NCBI GenBank assembly: GCA_946481735.1
Contig: CAMLOU010000115.1
Coordinates: 1-14,102 of the forward strand
DNA from: an uncultured Cellvibrio sp.
GTDB taxonomy: Bacteria > Pseudomonadota > Gammaproteobacteria > Pseudomonadales > Cellvibrionaceae
DNA length: 14,102 bases
Reading direction: 5' to 3'
Shown: piece after piece, positions 7,167-14,102 of the stretch
Layout: each line of letters begins with the position of its first letter
Numbering within the stretch: position 1 is the stretch's first letter
Program-made: the position numbers and the translations under genes
The notes under the pieces: model-generated
Seen by the model: only the letters and a program-made list of their open reading frames with translations
What the model was told of the DNA's origin: nothing
Databases searched by the model: none

Positions 7167-7886
7167 TCAGGATTTACGGCTACTGATAGAGTTGTTGATC
7201 AACTGCTGGGCCTCTACCAGCAGTGAGCGGACTGCAGCGTTAGCCGCGTCGGGTTTGCCCGCGCAGATCGCGTCGTAGATCTTCTTGTGATCGTCGTAGT
7301 TGGCATTGAGCACCCCCTTTAATTGATTGGTGCTCGCAATACTTACCCGCAGGGCGACCTGGATGAAATCGCGCAATTGGAAGAAAAACCGGTTGTTGCT
7401 GGCGGCGAGGATCGAACAGTGGAAATCGATATCCGCTTCCAGGGGATCATCTTTGCCTTCATCGGCACTTTTCATACGCGCCAGGGCAATGCCTATGGGT
7501 TTAATCCGGTCTTCATCCTGGCAATTCTCTGCGGCCAGGGCAGCCGCTTCCGGCTCAATCGCCAGGCGCAACTGGGTGAACTCTTTCAGGAGTTCCAGCG
7601 AGGGTCGGGAGTTCAGCGTCCAGGCCAACACATCGGGATCAAACATATTCCAGTGGGTGCTGGGCATTACCCGGATGCCCTGACGCGGGCGGGATGCGAT
7701 AAGCCCTTTGGCGGTCAGCATTTTTACCGCTTCACGGGTGACGCTGCGACTGATATTAAATTGCTGGGATAACTCGGCTTCCGTGGGAAAGGTTTTATCG
7801 ACAGCGTATTGCCCCTGAATAATGGCAGCGCCTAATTGGTGGGTCAGTTGGTAAGTAAGATTACGCCCGGCATCTAACATGGTCAT
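7167..7886 (-). CDS. GntR-family regulator, FadR subfamily with FCD domain (DgoR-like)
   Basis: A 239-residue regulator. The winged HTH is at about 10-75, with FPTEAELSQQFNISRSVTREA (33-53) and GLIASRPRQGIRV (61-73). The all-helical FCD ligand domain is at about 95-230. The linker segment HWNMFDPDVLAW (78-89) matches the WNxxDxDVLxW pattern I recall from E. coli DgoR, the galactonate repressor. Of the usual FCD metal ligands, Asp152, His156 and His200 can be placed, while the later His is not evident. The regulator probably represses the downstream SDR-symporter-lactonase genes and is released by an aldonate or its product. The ATG at 7886 follows TAGG; a second ATG is two codons in. It is separated from phoU by 217 bases with its own promoter signals. 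Confidence 0.88.
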   Translation of the reverse strand: MTMLDAGRNLTYQLTHQLGAAIIQGQYAVDKTFPTEAELSQQFNISRSVTREAVKMLTAKGLIASRPRQGIRVMPSTHWNMFDPDVLAWTLNSRPSLELLKEFTQLRLAIEPEAAALAAENCQDEDRIKPIGIALARMKSADEGKDDPLEADIDFHCSILAASNNRFFFQLRDFIQVALRVSIASTNQLKGVLNANYDDHKKIYDAICAGKPDAANAAVRSLLVEAQQLINNSISSRKS

Positions 7887-7912
7887 TTAGCCTATTAATA
7901 TTATGTATGTGC

Positions 7913-7947
7913 ATTATATCCGCAGGTAGTAGCCAAAGGATAGCTAC
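7913..7947 (-). promoter_or_regulatory. Putative promoter and inverted repeat upstream of the gntR-type gene
   Basis: On the minus strand a perfect -10 TATAAT lies at 7918-7913, about 27 bases before the gene's ATG. No good -35 is found at 16-18 bases, which suggests activator help or a weak promoter. GTAGC-N9-GCTAC (7929-7947) is an inverted repeat covering the -35 region, where an operator for autoregulation would fit. Confidence 0.4.
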
Positions 7948-8057
7948 ATGATCGAGGAAAAAACGACCACATTATGAAGAGCTAAACGACAGCAAGGCAA
8001 GCTTGGCGCCTTGTTCAAGGTCACAGGAGTGGAAAAAGTTATAACAGAGATGGATGG

Positions 8058-8085
8058 ACCGGACCGGGGATTCACCCGATCCGAT
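8058..8085 (-). terminator. Stem-loop downstream of phoU, candidate 3' end of the pst operon
   Basis: An 11-bp stem with a 6-base loop, starting 19 bases after the phoU stop. On the minus strand it pairs fully, with two G-U wobbles. On the plus strand the same two positions are C-A mismatches, so the structure fits RNA read in the phoU direction. No T-run follows directly; the nearest, CTTTTTCC, is about 20 bases further. It is therefore either a weak or Rho-assisted terminator or a 3' stabilising hairpin. Confidence 0.42.
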
Positions 8086-8103
8086 CACGCAAAATCACAC
8101 GGC

Positions 8104-8829
8104 TTATTCAGAGTCCTGGATTTGTTCGGCGATGTCATCCAGGCTGGTGTGGCGAACGTCCTGCCCCTTGATCAGGTAGATGACGTATTGTGCCAGGTTA
8201 CGCGCGTGGTCGCCGATGCGCTCCAGCGCGCGCAGTGACCACATGATGTTTAATACGCGCGTAATACTGCGCGGATCTTCGATCATAAACGTGATCATCT
8301 CGCGCATGGCGGTGCCGTATTCCATATCGACCACCTTGTCGGTCTGCACAACGTGCAGCGCCATGTCCATATCCAGCCGTGCGAAAGAATCCAGTGCGTC
8401 CTGCAACATCCGCGATACATGGCCGCCAATATGACGCACTTCCACATAACCGCGCGGCGCCACACCATCGCGATTCAAGGCGATGGCCTGGCGAGCGATC
8501 TTGCTGGCTTCATCGCCGATGCGCTCAAGATCGGTGATCGCTTTGGTTACCGCAATCACCAGACGCAAATCACTGGCTGCCGGTTGACGACGCGCCAGAA
8601 TGCGCACACATTCTTCGTCGATGGAAATCTCCATCTGGTTGACGCCCTTATCGCCGCGCACAACCTGTTCTGCTTTTTCCAGATCCGCATCAATCAACGC
8701 CTGGATAGCATCATTCACCTGCCGCTGGGCCATGCCGCCCATCTCCGACAAATGCTTTCTGATATCGTCCAGCTCAATGTTGTATTGCTGGGAAATATGG
8801 TGAGTATGACTGGTGATGTCCATAACCAT
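8104..8829 (-). CDS. phoU: PhoU, phosphate signalling and transport regulator
   Basis: A 241-residue cytoplasmic protein made of two similar three-helix PhoU repeats, of normal length. Each repeat ends in the metal-binding motif: DLERIGDEASKIARQA (Glu102, Asp106) and ALERIGDHARNLAQY (Glu203, Asp207). PhoU links the Pst transporter to the PhoR/PhoB two-component system, holding Pho genes off when phosphate is plentiful. The ATG at 8829 has GGAG seven bases upstream and lies 14 bases after the pstB stop, so it is translated as part of the pst operon. Downstream there is no phoB or phoR: a gntR-type sugar regulator follows, so those genes must be elsewhere. Confidence 0.96.
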   Translation of the reverse strand: MVMDITSHTHHISQQYNIELDDIRKHLSEMGGMAQRQVNDAIQALIDADLEKAEQVVRGDKGVNQMEISIDEECVRILARRQPAASDLRLVIAVTKAITDLERIGDEASKIARQAIALNRDGVAPRGYVEVRHIGGHVSRMLQDALDSFARLDMDMALHVVQTDKVVDMEYGTAMREMITFMIEDPRSITRVLNIMWSLRALERIGDHARNLAQYVIYLIKGQDVRHTSLDDIAEQIQDSE

Positions 8830-8843
8830 CTTGTGTCTCCGCC

Positions 8844-9740
8844 TTAACCGTAACGACCGGTAATGTAATCTTCAGTTTGTTTCTTCACCGGATTGGTAAA
8901 GAGCGCATCCGTTGCCCCATGTTCCACCAGGTCACCCATATACATAAAGGCTGTAAAATCCGAAACCCGCGCCGCCTGTTGCATATTGTGGGTCACAATA
9001 ACAATGGTGTATTTGTTCTTCAGTTCGTAAATTAATTCTTCGATTTTTAATGTGGAAATCGGGTCCAGTGCCGATGCAGGCTCATCCAGCAGAATAACTT
9101 CCGGCTCAATTGCAATGGCGCGCGCAATGACCAGGCGCTGCTGCTGACCACCGGATAAGCCGAAGGCATTATCGTGTAAACGATCTTTCACTTCTTCCCA
9201 CAATGCCGCACCGCGCAATGAATTTTCCACCACGGTATCGAGGATGCGCTTGGATTTAACGCCTTGCAGACGCAATCCGTAAGCCACATTTTCGTAGATG
9301 GATTTGGGAAACGGATTAGGCTTTTGAAACACCATGCCCACCTGACGGCGTAATTCAGGTACATCCACATCTTTAGCATAGATGTTTTTTCCACCCATTA
9401 GAATTTCGCCTTCAATGCGGCAGCTATCGACCAGATCATTCATGCGATTGAAACAGCGCAACAGCGTGGATTTGCCACAACCTGATGGACCGATAAAAGC
9501 CGTCACCTTTTTTTCTGGAATGGCCAGGCTGACATCATTCAATGCCCGCTTTTGGTCGTAGTACAAATTCAGGTTTTTAACTTCCAGTTTGATGGTTTCA
9601 TCAGTCAATGACATAGTCGTGTTTGCCTGTGAGTGAGGTCGAGTATTGGCCATATTAATGGTGGTATCAGGCCGAGTCCGCTCAGCCGGTTGGTTAGCGG
9701 TGGACGACGAGGTAATTTCCAATTCGGGCGTTTCTAGCAT
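8844..9740 (-). CDS. pstB: PstB, phosphate ABC transporter ATP-binding subunit
   Basis: A 298-residue ABC ATPase that powers phosphate import through PstC and PstA. Walker [10 protein letters not shown] is at 84-92, Q-loop Gln139, signature LSGGQQQR at 195-202, Walker B VILLDE at 215-220 and switch His251. The C-terminal [13 protein letters not shown] is typical of PstB. ATG at 9740 was chosen because GGAG lies nine bases upstream, in the 16-base gap after the pstA stop. An earlier in-frame start would overlap pstA. This leaves about 48 residues before the ATPase fold, rich in Ser, Thr, Asn and Gln. Internal ATGs at residues 30 and 43 lack good ribosome-binding sites. E. coli PstB (257 residues) lacks this extension; the Pseudomonas one has a shorter one. 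Confidence 0.96.
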   Translation of the reverse strand: MLETPELEITSSSTANQPAERTRPDTTINMANTRPHSQANTTMSLTDETIKLEVKNLNLYYDQKRALNDVSLAIPEKKVTAFIGPSGCGKSTLLRCFNRMNDLVDSCRIEGEILMGGKNIYAKDVDVPELRRQVGMVFQKPNPFPKSIYENVAYGLRLQGVKSKRILDTVVENSLRGAALWEEVKDRLHDNAFGLSGGQQQRLVIARAIAIEPEVILLDEPASALDPISTLKIEELIYELKNKYTIVIVTHNMQQAARVSDFTAFMYMGDLVEHGATDALFTNPVKKQTEDYITGRYG

Positions 9741-9756
9741 GATTGTGCTCCGCTTA

Positions 9757-11445
9757 TCAATCGGACGCGCTGCGATATTTTTCACGCAGATTATTCCGGA
9801 TTTTGATGGCTGCGATATTCAGGATGACGATCAACATCACCAGGACCAGGGACGTGGCGTATACCAACGGGCGCGCCGCTTCGACACTGGGGCTTTGAAA
9901 ACCAACGTCATACACATGGAAACCCAGATGCATGATTTTTTGATCGAGATGCAGGTAGGGATAATTGCCGTCGACCGGCAAGGTCGGCGCCAACTTCACC
10001 ACACCCACCAACATCAGTGGTGCGACTTCTCCCGCTGCGCGTGCGATAGCCAGGATCAAACCGGTCATCATCGCCGGAGTTGCAAGGGGCACAACAACTT
10101 TCCATAGGGTTTCCGCTTTGGTAGCACCCAATGCCAGACTGCCCTGACGAATGGTGCTGGGGATACGCGCCAGACCTTCCTCGGTTGACACAATCACCAC
10201 CGGCAAGGTGAGCAACGCCAGGGTTAATGAAGCCCAAAACAATCCCGGGGTTCCGAAGGTCGGTGCGGGCAAGGATTCGGGATAGAACAGTTGATCAATG
10301 TTGCCCCCGAGGAAGTACACAAAAAAGCCCAGGCCGAACACACCGTACACAATGGACGGTACACCCGCGAGGTTGTAGACCGAGATACGGATCAGCCGCA
10401 GCACTGTGCCCTGACGTGCATATTCGCGCAGATAAATCGCCGCCAGCACACCAAACGGCGTCACCATGATGGACATAACGATTACCATGGTCACCGTACC
10501 GAAGATGGCAGGGAAAATACCGCCCTCGGTGTTTGCTTCGCGCGGCTCGTCGGTCAAAAACTCCCAGAAGTGTTCCAGGTACTGACCGCTTTTGGCGATC
10601 ACACCCATGTCATTTGGCCGGGTGATGCGCACAATTTTTTCAAAGGGTATGACGACTTCTTTGCCGTCTGCCGTGGTCGTCAGCAACTGATCGCGTTTGG
10701 TGCGGGCGAGGATTTCATCACGCTCGGCCTTGATCGTCAGGTATTGTGCATCCAGTTCGGCACGCCGCTCGGCGATCTCCGCCTGCGCCTTGGCAAGGGC
10801 TTCGCCACTGACGCCATCCAATTGCAAACCCCGCTCCCGTAAACGCAAACGCTCCAGTCCACTGTTGATACGCCCGATGTCGACTTTCTCAATGTGTCGC
10901 AATTCAGCAAACAGATTCACACTGCGTTCGGTTCGTGCAGCCAGTTGCTCCCAAAAATCATTTGCACCATAACGGCTGACCGTTTTGCCATCTTCATGGA
11001 TTTCCACCGGATAACCGTAGTAATTACCCCACTCGCGACGCTCGATCACAATTGCCGCATCGGGATATTCCCACTCATCCATACCGGTTTCGAGGTACCA
11101 CATAAAGTCCCGCGAGCTGACATCGCGGTTGCCCTGTTTGATCAGGTGGCGCGTTACCAATTCCACATTATCGGGCACGGTGTACCCGCTATCCCGTGCG
11201 ACCGCGGCCGGAATCACTTCACTGCGCACCGCCTCGCCCATCACCGCATGGCGATTGCCTTCACGATCCACGATGCTGGTATGGAGGATATCAGCCGGCC
11301 AGAAGTGGCCAAAGCCGCGCACCGCAATCAAGGCTAACAACCCGATCACCATGACCATGGAGAGCGCAACGGCGCCGCCGTTTAACCAGATCCAGGGCGC
11401 TCCGCTTTTGTACCAACTGGTGATGCTGTTTGATTTGGTTTTCAT
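9757..11445 (-). CDS. pstA: PstA, phosphate ABC transporter permease (long form)
   Basis: A 562-residue inner-membrane permease, about twice the length of E. coli PstA. The first membrane segment is at about 21-45. A large polar insertion (about 46-308) follows, predicted periplasmic. It includes a charged, probably coiled-coil stretch at about 175-255 ([28 protein letters not shown]). The normal permease core fills 310-550, with the ATPase-contact EAA loop [21 protein letters not shown] at about 433-453. ATG at 11445 was chosen because GGAG lies eight bases upstream. In-frame GTG and ATG codons at 11466-11451 have no or badly spaced sites. The gap from pstC is 17 bases, so translation is tightly linked. 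Long PstA forms occur in Pseudomonas and marine gammaproteobacteria; the role of the insertion is unknown to me. Confidence 0.95.
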   Translation of the reverse strand: MKTKSNSITSWYKSGAPWIWLNGGAVALSMVMVIGLLALIAVRGFGHFWPADILHTSIVDREGNRHAVMGEAVRSEVIPAAVARDSGYTVPDNVELVTRHLIKQGNRDVSSRDFMWYLETGMDEWEYPDAAIVIERREWGNYYGYPVEIHEDGKTVSRYGANDFWEQLAARTERSVNLFAELRHIEKVDIGRINSGLERLRLRERGLQLDGVSGEALAKAQAEIAERRAELDAQYLTIKAERDEILARTKRDQLLTTTADGKEVVIPFEKIVRITRPNDMGVIAKSGQYLEHFWEFLTDEPREANTEGGIFPAIFGTVTMVIVMSIMVTPFGVLAAIYLREYARQGTVLRLIRISVYNLAGVPSIVYGVFGLGFFVYFLGGNIDQLFYPESLPAPTFGTPGLFWASLTLALLTLPVVIVSTEEGLARIPSTIRQGSLALGATKAETLWKVVVPLATPAMMTGLILAIARAAGEVAPLMLVGVVKLAPTLPVDGNYPYLHLDQKIMHLGFHVYDVGFQSPSVEAARPLVYATSLVLVMLIVILNIAAIKIRNNLREKYRSASD

Positions 11446-11462
11446 AGTCATCTCTCCAGGCA

Positions 11463-13748
11463 TCACAGGCTGCTGTAACGTTTACGCAAACGCTGACGCA
11501 CAATTTCAGCAAGGGTGTTCACAATGAATGTCAGTGCAAGCAGGGCCAGGGCAGCAAGGAACAGCACCCGGAAATGGCTGCTGCCGACGGCGGTTTCGGG
11601 CAACTCCACCGCAATATTGGCCGACAGGGTACGCATACCTTCGAAGATATTGAAGTTGACGATAGGGCTATTACCCGTGGCCATTAATACAATCATGGTT
11701 TCACCCACGGCGCGGCCGAAACCCATCATCACCGCCGAGAAAATACCGGGGCTGGCCGTGGGCAGAACAACACCCACCATGGTTTGCCAGCGCGTGGCGC
11801 CCAAGGCCAATGAACCTTGGGTCAAGTGGCGCGGCACATTAAATAAGGCATCTTCCGCGATGGAAAAGATGGTTGGAATAACCGCAAAACCCATTGCAAT
11901 CCCCACCACCATCGCATTGCGTTGATCGTAGGTAATGCCGTTGTCGGTAAACCATTGACGCATGCTGCCGTTGAATAGCAGCACCTCTACATGAGGGCTC
12001 GCCGCCACGCAGGCCCAACCGGTCAGCAGTATCGGAATAACCAGAATAACTGCTTCCCATCCGTCCGGGACCCAGGTACGAATAGCCGCCGGTAAACGGC
12101 TCCAGATAAATGCCACGATCAGCATCATGAGGGGCATCAGGATAAGAATACTGAAGGTGGCCGGGAGGTGATTTTCAATAAAGGGCGCGAGCCATAAACC
12201 GGCAAGGAAACCTAAAATAACGGTAGGCAGGGCTTCCATTATTTCAATGGTCGGTTTGACGTAGCCACGCAACTTCGGGGTCATGAAATAGGCGCTGTAG
12301 ATCGCGCCCATAATGCCCAACGGGATCGCAAATAACATGGCAAATATGGCGGCCTTGATAGTCCCTATCGAAAGAGGAACCAGGCTCATCTTGGCTTCCG
12401 ATTCATCGCTGCCAGAAGAGGCCTGCCAAATATATTCGGGCTCCGAGCGACCTTCGTACCAGACTTTTTGCCACAAGGAGCTGAAGGAGATCTCCGGGTG
12501 TTTGTTCCAGACATCCGCAACCAACACCTGTTGCTTGTCATCCATGGCCAGCAGACGGCTATTGATGGGAGAAATCGCCAGGTGCTGGATGGCGCTATCG
12601 GCAAGTGGCTCAACCAGCAAAGTACGGGATGATGTTCCGTAGTAAGCGCCCACCGTTCCCCGGTCATCACCTACCCAGAAACCGCGACGATTATGTTCAG
12701 GTGCAATCGTCGTGATCTTGCCAGGAAGCGATTCAAAATCCCGTACGGGTTTCAGGTGATAGAGGTTGTCCGCATCGCGCACCAAAAACCACTGACTGAC
12801 ATGACCGGTATCTGTGCCTATAGCGAGAGAGCCGGTACCGATCAAAAACTGCATTGCAGTGACCTGGCCTCGTTCAGTCGGTACTGTTTCGCCGAGTTGG
12901 GCCTTGCTTGGCTTGGAGATATCAAACAGATAGAGATTGGCCCGGTCATCGGCAACAATCAGATGCTGACCAGTACTGTCTACCTGAATCGCCGTTGCTG
13001 ATGCCCCCTCTGGCAACGCGGGAAGCGGATAGATATTTTGCGTCACCCGTGTCACACCCAGAATGTTTGTGCGTGCGGAAAAGACGCCCAGCAATAATCT
13101 TTTATCTTCGGTCACTGCCGCGACGTATACCGCGTTTGAACCTTGTTGAATCGCGATCTGGCGTAACGCAGCACCCTGCTCGTCCAGCACTATCGGTTGT
13201 TCCCCCAAAGGGTATCCCAGGCTGGGGGTCACCAGGCGCTTATCGTTCGGATAACTCAGTGCGTATTCCGGCTTCGCAACACCAATCTGGCCATTGGAAA
13301 AACCGTACACAACCAAACCGTCGGCTGCAGTACCGGTTCCGATAGCCGTGAGCTCTGCCTGTTCCGGCACCGGCATGGTTTCGGTCAGGATCACCGCACC
13401 GTCATCGGCCCGGAAAAAATTGACGCTGCCCTGCTGATTAAAACTGGCTCCGATTTCTTCGTAACGTTCCAAAATCAAATGGGCAGTTCGATCTGCTGGG
13501 GTAGACGCGGATGAGGTGTAGTTTTTAGTGACATCCACCGAACTGCTGCGCAGTAGGGGGAAAACTTCAGAAAACAGATAGAGGAAAATAAGTCCTAATG
13601 CACCGACAACTGCCATACCGGCAGCGGCGACACCGTAACGCGACACAGCATCGCGAATATTGCGAACTTTACGCAAACGTGCCCGTTGTTGTGCATCTGG
13701 CATCAGGCTGGTGGGGGCCTGCTCTGCGGTGGAGAGTAGCTCTGACAT
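11463..13748 (-). CDS. pstC: PstC, phosphate ABC transporter permease (long form with propeller-like periplasmic domain)
   Basis: A 761-residue inner-membrane permease, more than twice the length of E. coli PstC. The first membrane segment is at about 38-61. A long polar region (about 70-455), predicted periplasmic, contains repeated beta-strand units resembling WD40/propeller blades: IQVDSTGQHLIVADDRANLY, MQFLIGTGSLAIGTDTGHV, FWVGDDRGTVGAYYG and LAISPINSRLLAMDDKQQV. The permease core runs from about 458 to 755, with the EAA loop [21 protein letters not shown] at about 643-663. ATG at 13748 was chosen; a TTG two codons upstream is the alternative, and both have only a GGGA-type site. Upstream are a candidate Pho box and the pstS terminator. 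It forms the phosphate channel with PstA. Confidence 0.95.
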   Translation of the reverse strand: MSELLSTAEQAPTSLMPDAQQRARLRKVRNIRDAVSRYGVAAAGMAVVGALGLIFLYLFSEVFPLLRSSSVDVTKNYTSSASTPADRTAHLILERYEEIGASFNQQGSVNFFRADDGAVILTETMPVPEQAELTAIGTGTAADGLVVYGFSNGQIGVAKPEYALSYPNDKRLVTPSLGYPLGEQPIVLDEQGAALRQIAIQQGSNAVYVAAVTEDKRLLLGVFSARTNILGVTRVTQNIYPLPALPEGASATAIQVDSTGQHLIVADDRANLYLFDISKPSKAQLGETVPTERGQVTAMQFLIGTGSLAIGTDTGHVSQWFLVRDADNLYHLKPVRDFESLPGKITTIAPEHNRRGFWVGDDRGTVGAYYGTSSRTLLVEPLADSAIQHLAISPINSRLLAMDDKQQVLVADVWNKHPEISFSSLWQKVWYEGRSEPEYIWQASSGSDESEAKMSLVPLSIGTIKAAIFAMLFAIPLGIMGAIYSAYFMTPKLRGYVKPTIEIMEALPTVILGFLAGLWLAPFIENHLPATFSILILMPLMMLIVAFIWSRLPAAIRTWVPDGWEAVILVIPILLTGWACVAASPHVEVLLFNGSMRQWFTDNGITYDQRNAMVVGIAMGFAVIPTIFSIAEDALFNVPRHLTQGSLALGATRWQTMVGVVLPTASPGIFSAVMMGFGRAVGETMIVLMATGNSPIVNFNIFEGMRTLSANIAVELPETAVGSSHFRVLFLAALALLALTFIVNTLAEIVRQRLRKRYSSL

Positions 13749-13802
13749 GATCAAAAAGTCCCGGGCAAGAAAATTTCTGGGCGCCTGTCTGATGGCGTGG
13801 GA

Positions 13803-13836
13803 ATCCTAACAACCGAAAATGACACTTTTGTTACAA
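13803..13836 (-). promoter_or_regulatory. Candidate PhoB-dependent promoter (Pho box plus -10) for pstCAB-phoU
   Basis: On the minus strand, TTGTAAC-AAAA-GTGTCAT (13836-13819) fits the Pho box layout of two 7-mers separated by four AT bases. The second half-site matches CTGTCAT at 6 of 7, the first at 4 of 7. Ten bases further is TAGGAT (13808-13803), a 4/6 -10, the distance expected when PhoB bound at the box replaces the -35. The start would give a leader of about 48 bases before the pstC ATG. Confidence 0.6.
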
Positions 13837-13894
13837 AAGCGTAATACTACAAAAATGTTTCAATTTAATTGCCAGTGGTGACCGCCTTATCACC

Positions 13895-13929
13895 CAAAAA
13901 CAAAAACCGCCGGCATATGCCAGCGGTTT
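13895..13929 (-). terminator. Intrinsic terminator after pstS
   Basis: An 11-bp stem (13904-13914 with 13919-13929, one G-U wobble on the minus strand) has an ATAT loop. On the minus strand it is followed by TTTTTGTTTTT. It lies 26 bases past the pstS stop. It should end most pstS transcripts and keep pstS mRNA above pstCAB, matching the excess of binding protein needed over permease. Confidence 0.85.
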
Positions 13930-13955
13930 CGTTCAACCATGAACCGGATCGGGAA

Positions 13956-14102
13956 TCACAGTTGCAGGTCTTTCATTGCCTTGGCAGATACGGCCGCCGG
14001 CAAGGGGATGTAACCATCCCGCACTACCACTTCCTGACCCTGCTTGGAAAGCACCATCTTCAGGAACTCAGCTTGTAATGGATCAAGTTTACGATTGGGG
14101 TG
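13956..14102 (-). CDS. pstS: PstS, phosphate-binding periplasmic protein (C-terminal end only)
   Basis: The last 48 codons of a gene that continues past the window edge, ending in TGA at 13958-13956. The segment [20 protein letters not shown], followed by PLPAAV, is the characteristic C-terminus of Pseudomonas-type PstS as I recall it. PstS captures phosphate in the periplasm and delivers it to PstC and PstA. The phosphate-binding residues, signal peptide and promoter lie outside the window. It is followed by a strong terminator, then the pstC promoter region. Confidence 0.9.
   Translation of the reverse strand, partial: HPNRKLDPLQAEFLKMVLSKQGQEVVVRDGYIPLPAAVSAKAMKDLQL

Noticed and set aside
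7158..7169. 12-bp perfect palindrome TGAGGTACCTCA at the end of the gntR-type gene
   Set aside because: A 12-bp palindrome is expected a few times by chance in 14 kb, and this one lies at a stop codon far from a clear promoter. Listed only as a possible site within the intergenic entry.
6391..7278. A 295-codon plus-strand reading frame antisense to the SDR and gntR-type genes
   Set aside because: It overlaps two well-supported minus-strand genes, resembles no known protein and has the Cys/His/Arg-rich composition of an antisense shadow frame.
8011..8238. Small plus-strand frame overlapping the 3' end of phoU
   Set aside because: Most of it is antisense to phoU and it lacks a ribosome-binding site or recognisable product.
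1..14102. Search for a mobile element, toxin-antitoxin pair, defence system or CRISPR array
   Set aside because: No transposase, integrase, repeat array, terminal inverted repeats or defence-type domains are visible. The gene content is metabolic, transport and regulatory.

Overview
The window reads as ordinary chromosomal DNA of a gammaproteobacterium. The best guess is a Cellvibrionaceae/Cellvibrio-like saccharolytic species. The reasons are the long-form PstC and PstA permeases, Pseudomonas-like PstB and PstS sequences, moderate GC content, and a sodium/sugar symporter next to aldose-oxidising enzymes. This placement is recalled from family knowledge, not searched. I see no tRNA, rRNA, CRISPR, insertion sequence, phage gene or integration site.

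Layout, from high to low coordinates (most genes are on the minus strand). (1) 8104-14102 is the high-affinity phosphate uptake locus pstS (3' end only), pstC, pstA, pstB, phoU. An intrinsic terminator follows pstS. A candidate Pho box with a well-placed -10 lies between that terminator and pstC, so pstCAB-phoU probably has its own phosphate-starvation promoter. (2) 3429-7886 is a sugar cassette: a DgoR-like GntR/FCD regulator, an SDR aldose dehydrogenase, a vSGLT-type Na+/sugar symporter and an SMP-30 lactonase. Together these would import a sugar, most likely D-galactose, oxidise it to the lactone and open it to the aldonate. The dehydratase, kinase and aldolase for the later steps are not in the window. 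(3) 2421-3341 holds two small minus-strand genes, an orphan FHA-domain protein and a GNAT acetyltransferase. (4) 1452-2414 (+) is an AEC-family permease, divergent from an AraC-family regulator (504-1343, -) that is followed by an AhpD-like carboxymuconolactone decarboxylase-family gene (2-457, -). The divergent gap has a good sigma-70 promoter whose -35 overlaps a 13-bp palindrome.

The genes form two coherent functional groups (phosphate uptake and sensing; oxidative sugar use) plus a regulator/AhpD pair. I found no convincing new system. The points most worth checking are the large periplasmic insertions in PstC and PstA, the separate Pho-box promoter for pstC, the substrate of the sugar cassette, and several palindromic or stem-loop elements in the intergenic regions.
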